From NCBI GenBank assembly GCA_035258565.1, contig DATFXF010000022.1, positions 1-24,048 of the forward strand: a stretch of DNA of 24,048 nucleotides, given 5' to 3'. This stretch comes from DATFXF01 sp035258565 (GTDB lineage: Bacteria > Acidobacteriota > Terriglobia > Acidiferrales > UBA7541). Both the position numbers and the translations under genes were made by a program. The notes beneath the pieces are model-generated. The model was given only the letters and a program-made list of their open reading frames with translations, was not told the origin of the DNA and ran no database searches. Shown piece by piece: positions 7,601 through 15,509 of this stretch (positions are counted from its first letter, which is position 1; each line of letters opens with the position of its first letter).

Positions 7601-8905
7601 ATGTCCGTGGTGACCATTGATCAAATTGGCCCGCAGCACCTGGGCCAGGACGTGACCCTGCGCGGGTGGCTCTACAACCTGCGAGCATCGGGCAAGCTGC
7701 TGTTCCCGATTTTCCGTGACGGCACGGGTGTCATGCAGGGCGTGGTCTCGGAGAAGGACCATCCTGCGGCGTTTGCCGCTCTGCGCGGACTTACCCAGGA
7801 ATCGAGCCTGATCGTCACCGGCCGGGTGCAAGCCGACCGACGGGCGCCCGGCGGCTTCGAGCTCGCAGTGAGCAGCGTGGAAATCATCCAGCGCGTCTCC
7901 GAGAGCGAGCCTTACCCCATTCAACTCAAAGAACACGGGGTGGATTTCCTGCTGGACCGCCGGCACCTGTGGATCCGCACGCCGCGCCAGGCGGCCATTC
8001 TGCGCATCCGCGCCGAAGCCATCCGCGCCGCGCGAACCTACATGGATGGCCAGGGCTACACGCTGACGGATACGCCGATCTTCACGCCCGCAGCTTGCGA
8101 GGGAACGACGACGCTCTTCGCCGTGCAATATATGGATGACCAGAAGGCCTACCTGACGCAGTCCGGCCAGCTTTACCTCGAGGCCACGGCGGCTGCCCTG
8201 GGCAAGGTCTATTGCTTCGGCCCCACGTTTCGCGCGGAAAAATCCAAGACGCGCCGCCACCTGACTGAATTTTGGATGCTCGAGCCTGAGGCGGCGTTCG
8301 CACACCTGGATGACATGATGGCGCTCAGCGAAGGCTTGGTGAGCCACATAGTGGAGTCCGTGCTGAAGAACCGCGCGCGCGAGTTGGAGACACTGAAGCG
8401 CGATCCCGCGAAGCTGGCCGGCGTGAGACCTCCCTTCCCACGCATCACCTACGATCAGGCCATCGAAATCCTGGAGAAGCGCGGTCACTCGACAAAGTGG
8501 GGCGACGATTTTGGCGGTGACGAGGAGACCACCCTCTCGAGCGAATTCGACCGGCCGGTGATGGTGCATCGCTACCCGGCTGCCATCAAGGCCTTCTACA
8601 TGCAACCCGACCCCGACCGCCCCGAGCTGGCGCTGGGCTTCGATATGCTCGCTCCGGAAGGCTACGGTGAGATCATCGGCGGCGGCGAACGGATCGCCGA
8701 CTACGATCTGCTGGTCAAGCGACTCCGCGAGAACAACCTGCCCGAGGAGGCCTTCCAATGGTACTTGGACCTGCGACGCTACGGCAGTGTGCCGCACGCG
8801 GGCTTCGGGCTGGGCCTCGAGCGGACCATCGCGTGGATTTGTGGAACTGAGCACATCCGGGAAGTCATCCCCTTCCCGCGCATGATCTATCGTGTCTATC
8901 CTTGA
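7601..8905 (+). CDS. asnS: asparaginyl-tRNA synthetase
   Basis: Class IIb aminoacyl-tRNA synthetase that charges tRNA-Asn with asparagine. From ATG 7601 it is 434 residues, close to bacterial AsnRS of about 430-465. The N-terminal OB-fold anticodon-binding domain spans about residues 1-100 (VTLRGWLYNLR, FPIFRDGTG). The catalytic core includes LDRRHLWIRTPRQ, TPIFTPAACEGTTTLF, motif 2 FRAEKSKTRRHLTEFWMLE (210-228) and motif 3 GFGLGLERTIAWICG near the C-terminus. The 'ACEGTTTLF' and 'EFWMLEPE' strings are AsnRS rather than AspRS. A GTG at 7571, 4 bp after the previous gene, is an alternative start adding 10 residues; I prefer 7601 because family members begin about there (SVVTIDQIG). Neither start has a strong ribosome-binding site. 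Its presence means Asn-tRNA can be made directly, not only by the GatCAB route. Confidence 0.95.
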   Translation: MSVVTIDQIGPQHLGQDVTLRGWLYNLRASGKLLFPIFRDGTGVMQGVVSEKDHPAAFAALRGLTQESSLIVTGRVQADRRAPGGFELAVSSVEIIQRVSESEPYPIQLKEHGVDFLLDRRHLWIRTPRQAAILRIRAEAIRAARTYMDGQGYTLTDTPIFTPAACEGTTTLFAVQYMDDQKAYLTQSGQLYLEATAAALGKVYCFGPTFRAEKSKTRRHLTEFWMLEPEAAFAHLDDMMALSEGLVSHIVESVLKNRARELETLKRDPAKLAGVRPPFPRITYDQAIEILEKRGHSTKWGDDFGGDEETTLSSEFDRPVMVHRYPAAIKAFYMQPDPDRPELALGFDMLAPEGYGEIIGGGERIADYDLLVKRLRENNLPEEAFQWYLDLRRYGSVPHAGFGLGLERTIAWICGTEHIREVIPFPRMIYRVYP

Positions 8906-9040
8906 GAGGCTTGCCGGTCCAGCGGAAACGCAAAGCGAGCCGATCTTTCTAGGCGAGCCATGGCGGGCGGCTGAGGAGTTCTTCGGAGGGGTTCCGGTCC
9001 CGCCTCCGCGGACGCCGAAGGGCACCCTCGCGGAACCAAG

Positions 9041-9952
9041 ATGCCAGAAAAGATTCGCATCATCGGTGTGCCAATGGACCTCGGCCAGAGCCGTCGCGGC
9101 GTGGACATGGGTCCGTCGGCCCTGCGGGTGGCCGGCCTGCAATCGCGCCTTAAGCAGTTAGGGCACCAGGTGGAAGACATGGGGAATGTCCCAGTCAAGC
9201 AGCCAGAAGAGCAACACTACGGCGAAAGGCGCGCCAAATACCTGAACGAGATTGCGGAGACCTGCCGCGGCCTGGCCGAGATCGTCCAGCGCACGCTTGA
9301 GGAAGGCTACATGCCCCTGGTGCTGGGAGGCGACCACTCCCTGGCCATCGGATCCACGGCCGGGGTGGCCAGCCACTTCCGGAAGCAGTCCAAGCGCATC
9401 GGCTACATCTGGCTCGACGCTCACGGCGACATGAATACGCCGGAGAGTTCGCCCTCGGGCAATATCCACGGGATGCCTTTGGCGACACTGATCGGCTATG
9501 GCGCACCCGAGCTTGTCGAGCTGCTGGAGTTCAAGCCCAAAGTCGAGCCGCGCAACGTCGCCCTGGTGGGAGTGCGCGACCTGGACCCCAAAGAGCGGCG
9601 CCTGGTCAAAGAATCGGGAGTGCACGTGTTCACGATGCGCGACATTGACGAGCGCGGCATGCGCGAGGTGATGACCGAAGCGATCCGTTTCTCAACCGAC
9701 GATGCCCAGGGCTCCGCGGTCAGCCTGGACATGGACTTCGTGGACCCCGCGGACGCACCGGGCGTAGCCACGCCTATCCGCGGCGGCGTGACCTACCGCG
9801 AGGCTCATCTGGCCATGGAAATGATTGCCGACAGCAAGGCCATGGTGTCCTTCGAGGTCGTGGAGATCAATCCCATCATCGACGAGCACAATCGAACGGC
9901 CCTGCTCGGCGTGGAGCTGGCCCTCTCAGGCCTGGGGAAAAAAATCCTATGA
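9041..9952 (+). CDS. rocF: arginase (ureohydrolase family)
   Basis: Hydrolyses L-arginine to ornithine and urea using two Mn ions. The 303-residue protein has every metal-binding motif: GGDHS (H99), DAHGD (D126, H128, D130), and SLDMDFVDP (D230, D232). E275 in FEVVEINP and the substrate loop NTPESSPSGNIHGMPL (132-147) are the arginase type, which separates it from agmatinase and formimidoylglutamase. The N-terminal IIGVPMDLGQSRRGVDMGPSALR is also typical of arginases. A gap of 135 bp precedes it and I see only a weak ribosome-binding site (GCGGAACC). Its stop overlaps the ddl start (ATGA, 9949-9952), so the two are translationally coupled, although their products have no direct metabolic link. 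No ornithine-metabolism gene is nearby. Confidence 0.93.
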   Translation: MPEKIRIIGVPMDLGQSRRGVDMGPSALRVAGLQSRLKQLGHQVEDMGNVPVKQPEEQHYGERRAKYLNEIAETCRGLAEIVQRTLEEGYMPLVLGGDHSLAIGSTAGVASHFRKQSKRIGYIWLDAHGDMNTPESSPSGNIHGMPLATLIGYGAPELVELLEFKPKVEPRNVALVGVRDLDPKERRLVKESGVHVFTMRDIDERGMREVMTEAIRFSTDDAQGSAVSLDMDFVDPADAPGVATPIRGGVTYREAHLAMEMIADSKAMVSFEVVEINPIIDEHNRTALLGVELALSGLGKKIL

Positions 9953-11082
9953 CAACGGATAAGAAACGTATGCGCGTCGGAGTGCTTTTTGGCGGGCGCT
10001 CCGGAGAGCATGAAGTCTCGCTGGCTTCGGCGACCTCGGTGATACGCGAGCTCGACCCGCAAAAATACGAAGCGGTTCCGATCGGCATCAGCAAGGACGG
10101 CCGGTGGTTGATCGGCACGAGCGCCGAGAAGATGCTGCCCGAGGTGCTTCGGGCCGGCCAGCGCGTCGTGCTGCCGGCCGATCCAAATGAGGCCGCGCTC
10201 GTGCCGCTCGACGAAGGAACGCGGGGGGCGCTGCACGTGGACGTGGTTTTCCCTGTGCTTCACGGGACCTTCGGGGAAGACGGCACGGTGCAGGGATTGC
10301 TCGAACTCGCCGGGCTGCCCTACGTTGGCGCGGGCGTGCTGGCCTCTGCGGTGGGCATGGACAAGGACGTGCAGAAGCGGCTCTTCGAGCAGGCCGGCAT
10401 CCCCGTCGTCGACTTTCTAAGCTTCTCGCGCAGCGAATGGGAAAAGGCGCCCGCAAAGGTGATCCGCGCGATCGAAAAAGAATTTTCCTATCCTCTGTTC
10501 ATCAAGCCCGCGACGCTGGGGTCTTCCGTGGGCATGACGAAGGTGCACGCGCGCAGGGAGCTCGGCGCGGCGCTCGGTCTGGCCGCCGAGTTCGCCCAAA
10601 AGATTCTGGTTGAGCGCTCGATCCGCGGCCGGGAGCTGGAAGTCTCCGTGCTCGGCAACGAGGAGCCCCAAGCCTCGCTGCCCGGCGAGGTCGTGCCGCA
10701 CCGCGAGTTTTACGATTACGCGGCCAAGTATCTCGAGGAGGGCACGCGCCTGATCATTCCGGCCAAACTCTCGCGCGCCCAGGTGAAACGCTTGCAGGCC
10801 TACGCCGTGCGCGCCTTCCGCGCCGTGGAGTGCACGGGAATGGCGCGTGTGGATTTCTTCCTCGAGCGACAGACCGGCCGCATCTACGTGAACGAGATCA
10901 ATACCATCCCAGGGTTCACGTCCATCAGCATGTATCCCAAGCTCTGGGAGGCCAGTGGGCTCTCCTACCGCGAGCTTCTGGATCGGCTGATCCAGTTGGC
11001 GCTCGCGCAGCATCGTGAGAAGAGGCGCACGAAGTACTCCATCGAGCTGCCGCCAGGCGCCGGCGGCGCGCTCCAAGGCTAG
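9949..11082 (+). CDS. ddl: D-alanine--D-alanine ligase
   Basis: ATP-grasp ligase that joins two D-alanines for the peptidoglycan stem peptide in the cytoplasm. The protein has 377 residues, the length of the DdlA-type subgroup (about 360-370). Visible motifs are VGVLFGGRSGEHEVSLASA (10-28), HGTFGEDGTVQGLLELAGLPYVGAGVLASAVGMDK (described by its positions, about 105-140), the ATP-binding loop FIKPATLGSSVGMTKV, and the Mg/product-binding end with EINTIPGFTSISMYPKLW. The start ATG at 9949 overlaps the arginase stop; a second in-frame ATG at 9970 would fit equally well with the conserved N-terminus. No other mur genes are adjacent, so this is a lone ligase outside the division/cell-wall cluster. 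Confidence 0.95.
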   Translation: MTTDKKRMRVGVLFGGRSGEHEVSLASATSVIRELDPQKYEAVPIGISKDGRWLIGTSAEKMLPEVLRAGQRVVLPADPNEAALVPLDEGTRGALHVDVVFPVLHGTFGEDGTVQGLLELAGLPYVGAGVLASAVGMDKDVQKRLFEQAGIPVVDFLSFSRSEWEKAPAKVIRAIEKEFSYPLFIKPATLGSSVGMTKVHARRELGAALGLAAEFAQKILVERSIRGRELEVSVLGNEEPQASLPGEVVPHREFYDYAAKYLEEGTRLIIPAKLSRAQVKRLQAYAVRAFRAVECTGMARVDFFLERQTGRIYVNEINTIPGFTSISMYPKLWEASGLSYRELLDRLIQLALAQHREKRRTKYSIELPPGAGGALQG

Positions 11083-11230
11083 CGAGTCGGTTCCCTCGTC
11101 CACTCGGGCTTTGGGGTCTCCGGGACAGCCAGAGACAGGGAGCAGCGATGCGCCCTTTCCCCTCCGTCCTCTGAGCACTCACCTCCACCTTCGAACCGTT
11201 CCTTGCGACTCCAAACATGGTCCGTCGCGC

Positions 11231-11259
11231 TTGACCTCCTTGTCCGGGTGCCCTAGATT
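11231..11259 (+). promoter_or_regulatory. sigma-70-type promoter upstream of the broken tetR
   Basis: The -35 box TTGACC (11231-11236, 5/6), 17-bp spacer and -10 box TAGATT (11254-11259, 4/6) are well formed. It points at the TetR-like pseudogene and the ABC-2 permease, so transcription could continue although the first gene is broken. Confidence 0.5.
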
Positions 11260-11263
11260 TAAG

Positions 11264-11278
11264 CCGTTAGTTAAGCGG
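11264..11278. promoter_or_regulatory. candidate TetR operator (imperfect palindrome)
   Basis: The stretch reads CCG-TTA-GT-TAA-G-CGG, a palindrome with one extra G in the right arm. It covers the expected transcription start just after the -10 box and sits directly before the tetR-like frame, the usual place for an autoregulatory TetR operator. The assignment rests on position and symmetry only. Confidence 0.3.
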
Positions 11279-11280
11279 CG

Positions 11281-11767
11281 ATGGTTCGACGAAGCCATCT
11301 ACTTTCCGAGGGCGCAGCGGATTGCAACCCTGGCCGCCTCGGCGTCAAGATTCCTTCGGCCCTGCTCGAGGCCAAGAACCCCACCACCGTCCGGCGGATT
11401 GTTGCCGCCGCCGAGCTAGCCGGCGCGCGCACCGACGAGATTGCCAGGGCCGCGCGGGTCAACGAGGCCCTGCTCCACTACTATTCTGGCAGCAAGGAGA
11501 ACCTGCACCGCGTCGCCCCGAATCGCTCTTCAGCCAGTTGCTCGTCGCCATCCAGTACGCGCCGGCCTCCGATCGAAGCACCTGGGCTGGATTGTCGAGC
11601 GCTACTTTCGGCCGCTCCACCAGCGTCTGAGCCGTACGATTGAGGCTGGGATTGCGGCAGGTGATTTCCGCCGGTGGATCCGCCCCACACCGTGCTGGGC
11701 ATCATTGCCATGACAGCTTTCTATTTCGCCGCTGCCTCAGTGCTCAGCGCCATCCCGGGCGAACACG
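11281..11767 (+). pseudogene. TetR-family transcriptional regulator, multiply frameshifted
   Basis: Pieces of one TetR-type protein lie in order but in changing frames. First, 11281 to about 11511 (frame 1) encodes the DNA-binding helices: RRIVAAAELAGARTDEIARA, then ARVNEALLHYYSGSKENLHR. The usual 'LFAERGYDG' segment between helices 1 and 2 is shortened. Second, about 11520-11573 (frame 3) gives ESLFSQLLVAIQYAP. Third, 11567-11674 (frame 2) gives LRSKHLGWIVERYF and IEAGIAAGDFRR. Fourth, from 11674 (frame 1) gives DPPHTVLGIIAMTAFYFAAAS, the typical dimerisation-domain ending of this TetR group. At least three frameshifts in 500 bp make a functional product very unlikely. TetR proteins of this type normally repress the drug or solvent efflux operon that follows, which agrees with the ABC-2 permease downstream. 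Poor assembly is a possible alternative explanation. Confidence 0.7.
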
Positions 11768-11874
11768 GGCTTTTCCGGTCCCCAGCGAAGAACGGTCCTC
11801 GGAGGCGCCGATGGCCATCTCGCGCTTTTTCCTCTTTCTGGGGGTCATCTTCCTGATCGCGCTGGTCGATCGCC

Positions 11875-12774
11875 ATGGGTCCTCGAACCTTTCACACGAT
11901 CGAGTACCGCTCGCTCCAGGATGCGACCACCGATCTGCGCGCAGGGTTCGTCCGCGCCGTGGTTTATGTCCCGGCGGACTACTCTCGCCGCGTGTATCAG
12001 CAGGACCGGCCGCGCATAGCCTTTGTTGCAGACAATACGGACAACTTCATGACCGCGGGACTACTGGAGCGCATGCAGCAGCTCGTGAACGACCTCAACG
12101 CGCCCGAGGTGAACTCGCGGCTGCCACGGCAGATCGATCTCCAGGTGGTCGAAGTCTATCCCTACATCGAGTATATCAAGTACCTGCTCGCGGGTTCGAT
12201 CGCCATGGCCATCTTCGTGGTGGCCATGATCGGCGGGGGCATCGTCTTCATTGACGACAAGGCGCGCGGTTTGCACGAAGGCTATCTGGTGACCCCCATT
12301 CAGAAGGAGGAGTTGATCCTGGGACTCAATTTCGCCGGGGCGCTGAAAGGCCTGATGGCAGGCACGACGATCACCATCATTGGCGGGCTGATTGCCGGGA
12401 TCGAACGCATCTGGGACCCCGTGCGCTTGGTTTATCTTCTTGTGGTCGTGGGCGTGGCGTCGCTGGCCATGATCAGCTTCATGTTTCTGGTCATGGTGCG
12501 GGTGGACGATCCCCTGGTGCCGCGCGCGATCTTCGGCGTGCTGAATACCTTGCTGTTCTTTCCTTCCGGTGCCATCTATCCGACGGAAGGCTTTCCCTTC
12601 TGGCTGAAGTGGATCTCGATCGTGGACCCGTTCACCTACTGCGTGCACGCGCTCAAGAATTTGCTGCTGAAGAACACGGGAATCGAGGGCATTTACCGTG
12701 ACGTTCTGGTTCTGCTAGGGTTCTCCGTGGTGTTGATCAGCGGCTCGATCGCGCTCTTCAAACGCCAGCTCTGA
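11875..12774 (+). CDS. ABC-2 type transporter permease, N-terminus broken (probable pseudogene)
   Basis: Membrane subunit of an ABC-2 exporter (drug, lipid or polysaccharide efflux). The 299-residue open frame has the extracytoplasmic region (FHTIEYRSLQDATTDLRAG, VVYVPADYSRRV, IAFVADNTDNF) and five hydrophobic segments, starting with YLLAGSIAMAIFVVAMIGGG at about residues 103-122. It includes the conserved cytoplasmic loop GLHEGYLVTPIQKEELILG and the C-terminal ending PSGAIYPTEGFPFWLKWIS. The first transmembrane helix is missing. A fitting piece, MAISRFFLFLGVIFLIALVD, is encoded at 11811-11870 in another frame, so the gene is split by a frameshift or small deletion. No ribosome-binding site precedes ATG 11875. 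The ATPase and membrane-fusion partner genes usually found between tetR and this permease are absent. Confidence 0.75.
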   Translation: MGPRTFHTIEYRSLQDATTDLRAGFVRAVVYVPADYSRRVYQQDRPRIAFVADNTDNFMTAGLLERMQQLVNDLNAPEVNSRLPRQIDLQVVEVYPYIEYIKYLLAGSIAMAIFVVAMIGGGIVFIDDKARGLHEGYLVTPIQKEELILGLNFAGALKGLMAGTTITIIGGLIAGIERIWDPVRLVYLLVVVGVASLAMISFMFLVMVRVDDPLVPRAIFGVLNTLLFFPSGAIYPTEGFPFWLKWISIVDPFTYCVHALKNLLLKNTGIEGIYRDVLVLLGFSVVLISGSIALFKRQL

Positions 12775-12787
12775 GAGGAAAATACTG

Positions 12788-13237
12788 ATGGGTCTGCTCG
12801 ATGCCACGAGCGAAGAGCCGCAATCGAAACTGCGCCGATGGATCATCAGTGGCCTGGCGCTCGCCCTGCTCATTTCTCTCACGATCGGGTACATGTTCCG
12901 CTTCTATCCCGAGAAGCGGGCGGTCGAACGCTTTCTCGATACGCTGGTGGCCGGAGACACCGCACGCGCCTATCAGCTCTGGAAGCCCTCTGGGAGCTAC
13001 ACCTTCCAGGATTTCCTCGAGGATTGGGGCCCCACGGGCTATTACGGCCCGGTAAAGAGCTACCACATCGAAACTGCCCAGAATCCCCGCGGCGGAGGCA
13101 GCGGAGTGATCATCGTCGTGGAGCTCAGCCCGTATCAACCCTTCCCCGCCGCCAACGATACAGAGAAAAACCGCCGCACGAAGGAAGTGCGCATCTGGGT
13201 GGAGCGCAAGGATAAGTCGCTGGGATTCCCGCCGTAA
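12788..13237 (+). CDS. small membrane-anchored hypothetical protein
   Basis: A 149-residue protein that I do not recognise with certainty. It has a short cytoplasmic N-terminus, one transmembrane segment (about residues 18-36, IISGLALALLISLTIGYMF) and an extracytoplasmic domain beginning YPEKRAVERFLDTLVAGD, followed by ARAYQLWKPSGSYTFQDFLEDWG. An amphipathic 'AVERFLDTLVAGD-ARAYQLW' helix after a membrane anchor resembles DUF4878-like or Coa1-like small NTF2-type domains, but this is weak. ATG 12788 has a good ribosome-binding site (GAGAGGA). It starts 13 bp after the ABC-2 permease and may have been part of that operon. Unlike its two upstream neighbours it is intact, so it may have a job independent of the exporter. 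Confidence 0.75.
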   Translation: MGLLDATSEEPQSKLRRWIISGLALALLISLTIGYMFRFYPEKRAVERFLDTLVAGDTARAYQLWKPSGSYTFQDFLEDWGPTGYYGPVKSYHIETAQNPRGGGSGVIIVVELSPYQPFPAANDTEKNRRTKEVRIWVERKDKSLGFPP

Positions 13238-13255
13238 TTTTCACCCCCCCCAGTT

Positions 13256-14317
13256 TCAGCCGAGCTCGGCCAACGCAGCAAGCAATTCGCGGGGCGAAAC
13301 GGTGGCCGTTCCCAGCTTGCCCACGACGACTCCGGCGGCGGTATTGGCGAGCGTCGCTGCCTCGCGCACCGACGCGCCGGCCGCTACCGCGAGCGCCAAG
13401 GTGGCGAGCACGGTGTCGCCTGCACCGGTGACATCGAATACCTGCCGGCCGGTTCGGTCGCGTTCGATTCCCGGCTGGCCGAAGCGGGCGTAGGTGACTT
13501 CAAAGCTGGTGGCGGGGAGATGGAAAAGGCCGGCCACGCCATCCTCGATCACGCTCATGCCCTTCTCGCCGCGCGTAATCACCACGGCCGAGCAGCCAAA
13601 ATGCGCAAGCAGCGCGCGCCCGGTCTCCTCGATCGAGGCGTCGTCGGTGAGCGCGCGCGAAACGAAGAAGCCTGCTTCCCTGGCGTTGCACACCAAGGCC
13701 GCAGCCCCGCGGTAGGAAAACAAGCGCGAGCTCTTCGGCTTGACGAATGCGGGCAGGCCCAGCCGGTGGCAGGCACCGAGAACACGCTCGGCGAGTGCTT
13801 CGGTGACCAGTCCCTTGTCGTAATCGGAGACGATCAGCGCGTCGAGACGCCCCAGCGCGGCCAGGATGCGGCGAATCAGCCGTTCTTCGGTCTCTTTCCG
13901 GAGCGGCGCGCGCTTCTCGAGATCCACGCGCACCACCTGTTGGTGGCGTGCAATGATCCGCGTCTTCACCGTGGTGGTCGACGAGGGGTCAACCAACACG
14001 CCCTTGGGCCCCAAGCCCAGCGCCTTCAGGCAGCGGCCGAGGGCCCGGGCGGATTCATCCTTGCCCGTCACCCCAAACAGCGCCACCCGAGCGCCTAGCG
14101 CGGCAAGGTTGGCCGCAACGTTCCCGGCTCCCCCCAGGCATTCGCTCTGCTCGATGAAGTCCACTACCGGCACAGCGGCCTCGGGGGAAAGCCGCGTCGC
14201 CGTGCCCCACAGATAACGGTCGAGCATAACGTCGCCGACCACGCCGATGCGTCGCCCGCCGAGGCGCGCGATCCAGCGCTGGAGGGCGTGAGCCTGCCGC
14301 TTGGGCGGCTTGCTCAT
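13256..14317 (-). CDS. rfaE1: D-glycero-beta-D-manno-heptose-7-phosphate kinase (PfkB/ribokinase family)
   Basis: Phosphorylates heptose-7-phosphate at C1 on the way to ADP-heptose for lipopolysaccharide. The 353-residue protein corresponds to the kinase half of HldE only; the nucleotidyltransferase half is absent and would have to be a separate gene elsewhere. Signatures are GDVMLDRYLWGTATRLSPEAAVPVV, written here by positions 28-52, then the sugar-binding LGGAGNVAANLAALGA (61-76), SDYDKGLV (164-171), ITRGEKGM (247-254) and the C-terminal PfkB motif DVTGAGDT with catalytic Asp 301. One oddity: where most family members have V-D-P-K, this protein has V-K-P-K at 192-195. It starts 28 bp after the Trm112-like gene on the same strand and is probably co-transcribed with it. 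The gene ends convergently with the 149-residue membrane protein. Confidence 0.9.
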   Translation of the reverse strand: MSKPPKRQAHALQRWIARLGGRRIGVVGDVMLDRYLWGTATRLSPEAAVPVVDFIEQSECLGGAGNVAANLAALGARVALFGVTGKDESARALGRCLKALGLGPKGVLVDPSSTTTVKTRIIARHQQVVRVDLEKRAPLRKETEERLIRRILAALGRLDALIVSDYDKGLVTEALAERVLGACHRLGLPAFVKPKSSRLFSYRGAAALVCNAREAGFFVSRALTDDASIEETGRALLAHFGCSAVVITRGEKGMSVIEDGVAGLFHLPATSFEVTYARFGQPGIERDRTGRQVFDVTGAGDTVLATLALAVAAGASVREAATLANTAAGVVVGKLGTATVSPRELLAALAELG

Positions 14318-14345
14318 GCGGGGTGCCCAACGACGACGAGCGGGA

Positions 14346-14519
14346 TCATTCTGTTTCGATGCGCGCTTCGTCCGGGAGCATCACCGGGATGTCGTCGCGA
14401 ATCGGATAGACGCGCCGGCATGTGGAGCATTTCAGGCCCTGGCCGTCGGGGGTGAGCCGGACGGGCGTCTTGCAGAGCGGGCAGACGAGAATGTCCAGGA
14501 GCTCTTTGCTGACGGCCAT
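14346..14519 (-). CDS. Trm112-like small zinc-ribbon protein (UPF0434/YcaR type)
   Basis: A 57-residue gene below common length cut-offs. Translating from ATG 14519 gives MAVSKELLDILVCPLCKTPV, then a zinc-ribbon with CPLC (C13, C16) and CSTC (C31, C34), followed by VYPIRDDIPVMLPDEA. This is the full pattern of the bacterial Trm112-like/UPF0434 family ('LL-IL-CP-CK', 'YPI-D-IP-ML-EEA'). A strong ribosome-binding site, GAGGAG, lies 6 bases upstream. In eukaryotes Trm112 activates methyltransferases; the bacterial role is not settled, although the gene is often found beside lipopolysaccharide or lipid A genes. Its position just before the heptose kinase fits that habit. Confidence 0.9.
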   Translation of the reverse strand: MAVSKELLDILVCPLCKTPVRLTPDGQGLKCSTCRRVYPIRDDIPVMLPDEARIETE

Positions 14520-14590
14520 GAACGTCTCCTCAGAAACTCACCGACCGCACTCTAGCAAACCGTCGCGGCTACAGGCAACTTCGGCGCCCC

Positions 14591-15508
14591 TCAAAGCCCT
14601 TTCGCGCGGCGAAATGCGCCAACGACCAAGGCGACATCGCGGTGCTCGCCATCCACGGCATAGTTCATTCCTCGCATGTCAGCCTCGGAGAGGCGCCCGC
14701 TGAGCTGGCCCAGCACCGCCCGCAACTCCGGATGCCGCTCCGGCGCCTCCCGGCGCACGATCGGCACGGCCTGGTACGGCGGAAAATAGTGGCGGTCGTC
14801 TTCGAGCACCGCCAGATCCAGAGCCCCGATCGCGCCGTCGGTCGAATTCCCGGCCACGACGTCGACTTGTTTTTCTTTGAGCGCGCGGTAAATCAGGCCG
14901 AGGTCCATGATGCGTGGCGGCTCGGCGAACTTCAGGCCATAGGTCTTGGACCAGCCGCGAAATCCGTCTGGGCGTTCCATAAATTCGTAGCCAAATCCGG
15001 CGCGCATGCGGGGCGCGTGCGGAGCGAGGTCGGAAATCGTACGAAGCTTCCAATCCCGGGCATCGGCGCCGCGAACGACGATGGCAAAGGTATTGTTGAA
15101 GCCGAGCGGCTCGGTGACCTCCAAGCCAAAGCGCTGGGCGTAATGCGCTTTCACTCGTTGGTAAACCTCCGCGGGATCGCTCGAGGGTTGCTCGCCGAGC
15201 ACCACGGTGAGCGCAGTGCCCGTGTACTCAACGTAGAGGTCGATCTGTCCCGCGCGCAGCGCTTCGTGGCAGATCAGCGTACCCCCTAGGTTGACGCGCC
15301 GCTCGACGGGGAGGCCCGACCGAGACTCCATCTCTTGAGCCAGCAATTCGGCCAGAACAATCTGCTCGGTGAAGTTCTTCGAGCCCACGACGATCGGTCG
15401 CTGGTGTCCCGCCCGGCAACCCTGGAGGAACAGGACGGTGCAGCCGAGCAGCAGGAGGCCGCCACGGAACGCGCGCGCCCAGGAGGGCCGAGTGCCTGGT
15501 TCGATCAT
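14591..15508 (-). CDS. osmoprotectant/glycine betaine ABC transporter substrate-binding lipoprotein
   Basis: A 305-residue OpuAC/OsmX-type binding protein for quaternary amines such as glycine betaine or choline. The N-terminal signal ends in the lipobox LQGC (C31), so it is an anchored lipoprotein. The mature start PIVVGSKNFTEQIVLAEL and RRVNLGGTLICHEALRAGQIDLY (positions about 64-87) followed by VEYTGTAL are diagnostic of this family. NSTDGAIGALDL and LEDDRHYFPPYQAVPI further on are likewise conserved. Its start is one base after the permease stop (TAAGATG), so it is translationally coupled to the transporter. The actual ligand cannot be determined from sequence. Confidence 0.9.
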   Translation of the reverse strand: MIEPGTRPSWARAFRGGLLLLGCTVLFLQGCRAGHQRPIVVGSKNFTEQIVLAELLAQEMESRSGLPVERRVNLGGTLICHEALRAGQIDLYVEYTGTALTVVLGEQPSSDPAEVYQRVKAHYAQRFGLEVTEPLGFNNTFAIVVRGADARDWKLRTISDLAPHAPRMRAGFGYEFMERPDGFRGWSKTYGLKFAEPPRIMDLGLIYRALKEKQVDVVAGNSTDGAIGALDLAVLEDDRHYFPPYQAVPIVRREAPERHPELRAVLGQLSGRLSEADMRGMNYAVDGEHRDVALVVGAFRRAKGL

Positions 15509-15509
15509 C

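Noticed and set aside
8906..9040. Small gene or leader between asnS and arginase
   Set aside because: The open frame crossing it continues out of frame into arginase and has no recognisable features. Loose CTTCGG/CCGAAG pairing is not enough to claim a regulatory RNA.
7373..9142. 589-residue open frame on the minus strand
   Set aside because: It runs antisense to asnS and the ends of its neighbours; those genes are well supported and the antisense product has no family features.
11083..11230. Possible terminator after ddl (inverted CGAGT/ACTCG and GTCTC/GAGAC arms)
   Set aside because: The stems are only 5 bp with long loops and no T-run follows, so I do not call them.
11640..12254. 204-residue continuous frame across the tetR/permease junction
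   Set aside because: Only its short piece at 11811-11870 resembles a protein (first helix of the permease). The rest is Arg/Gly-rich out-of-frame translation of the permease gene.
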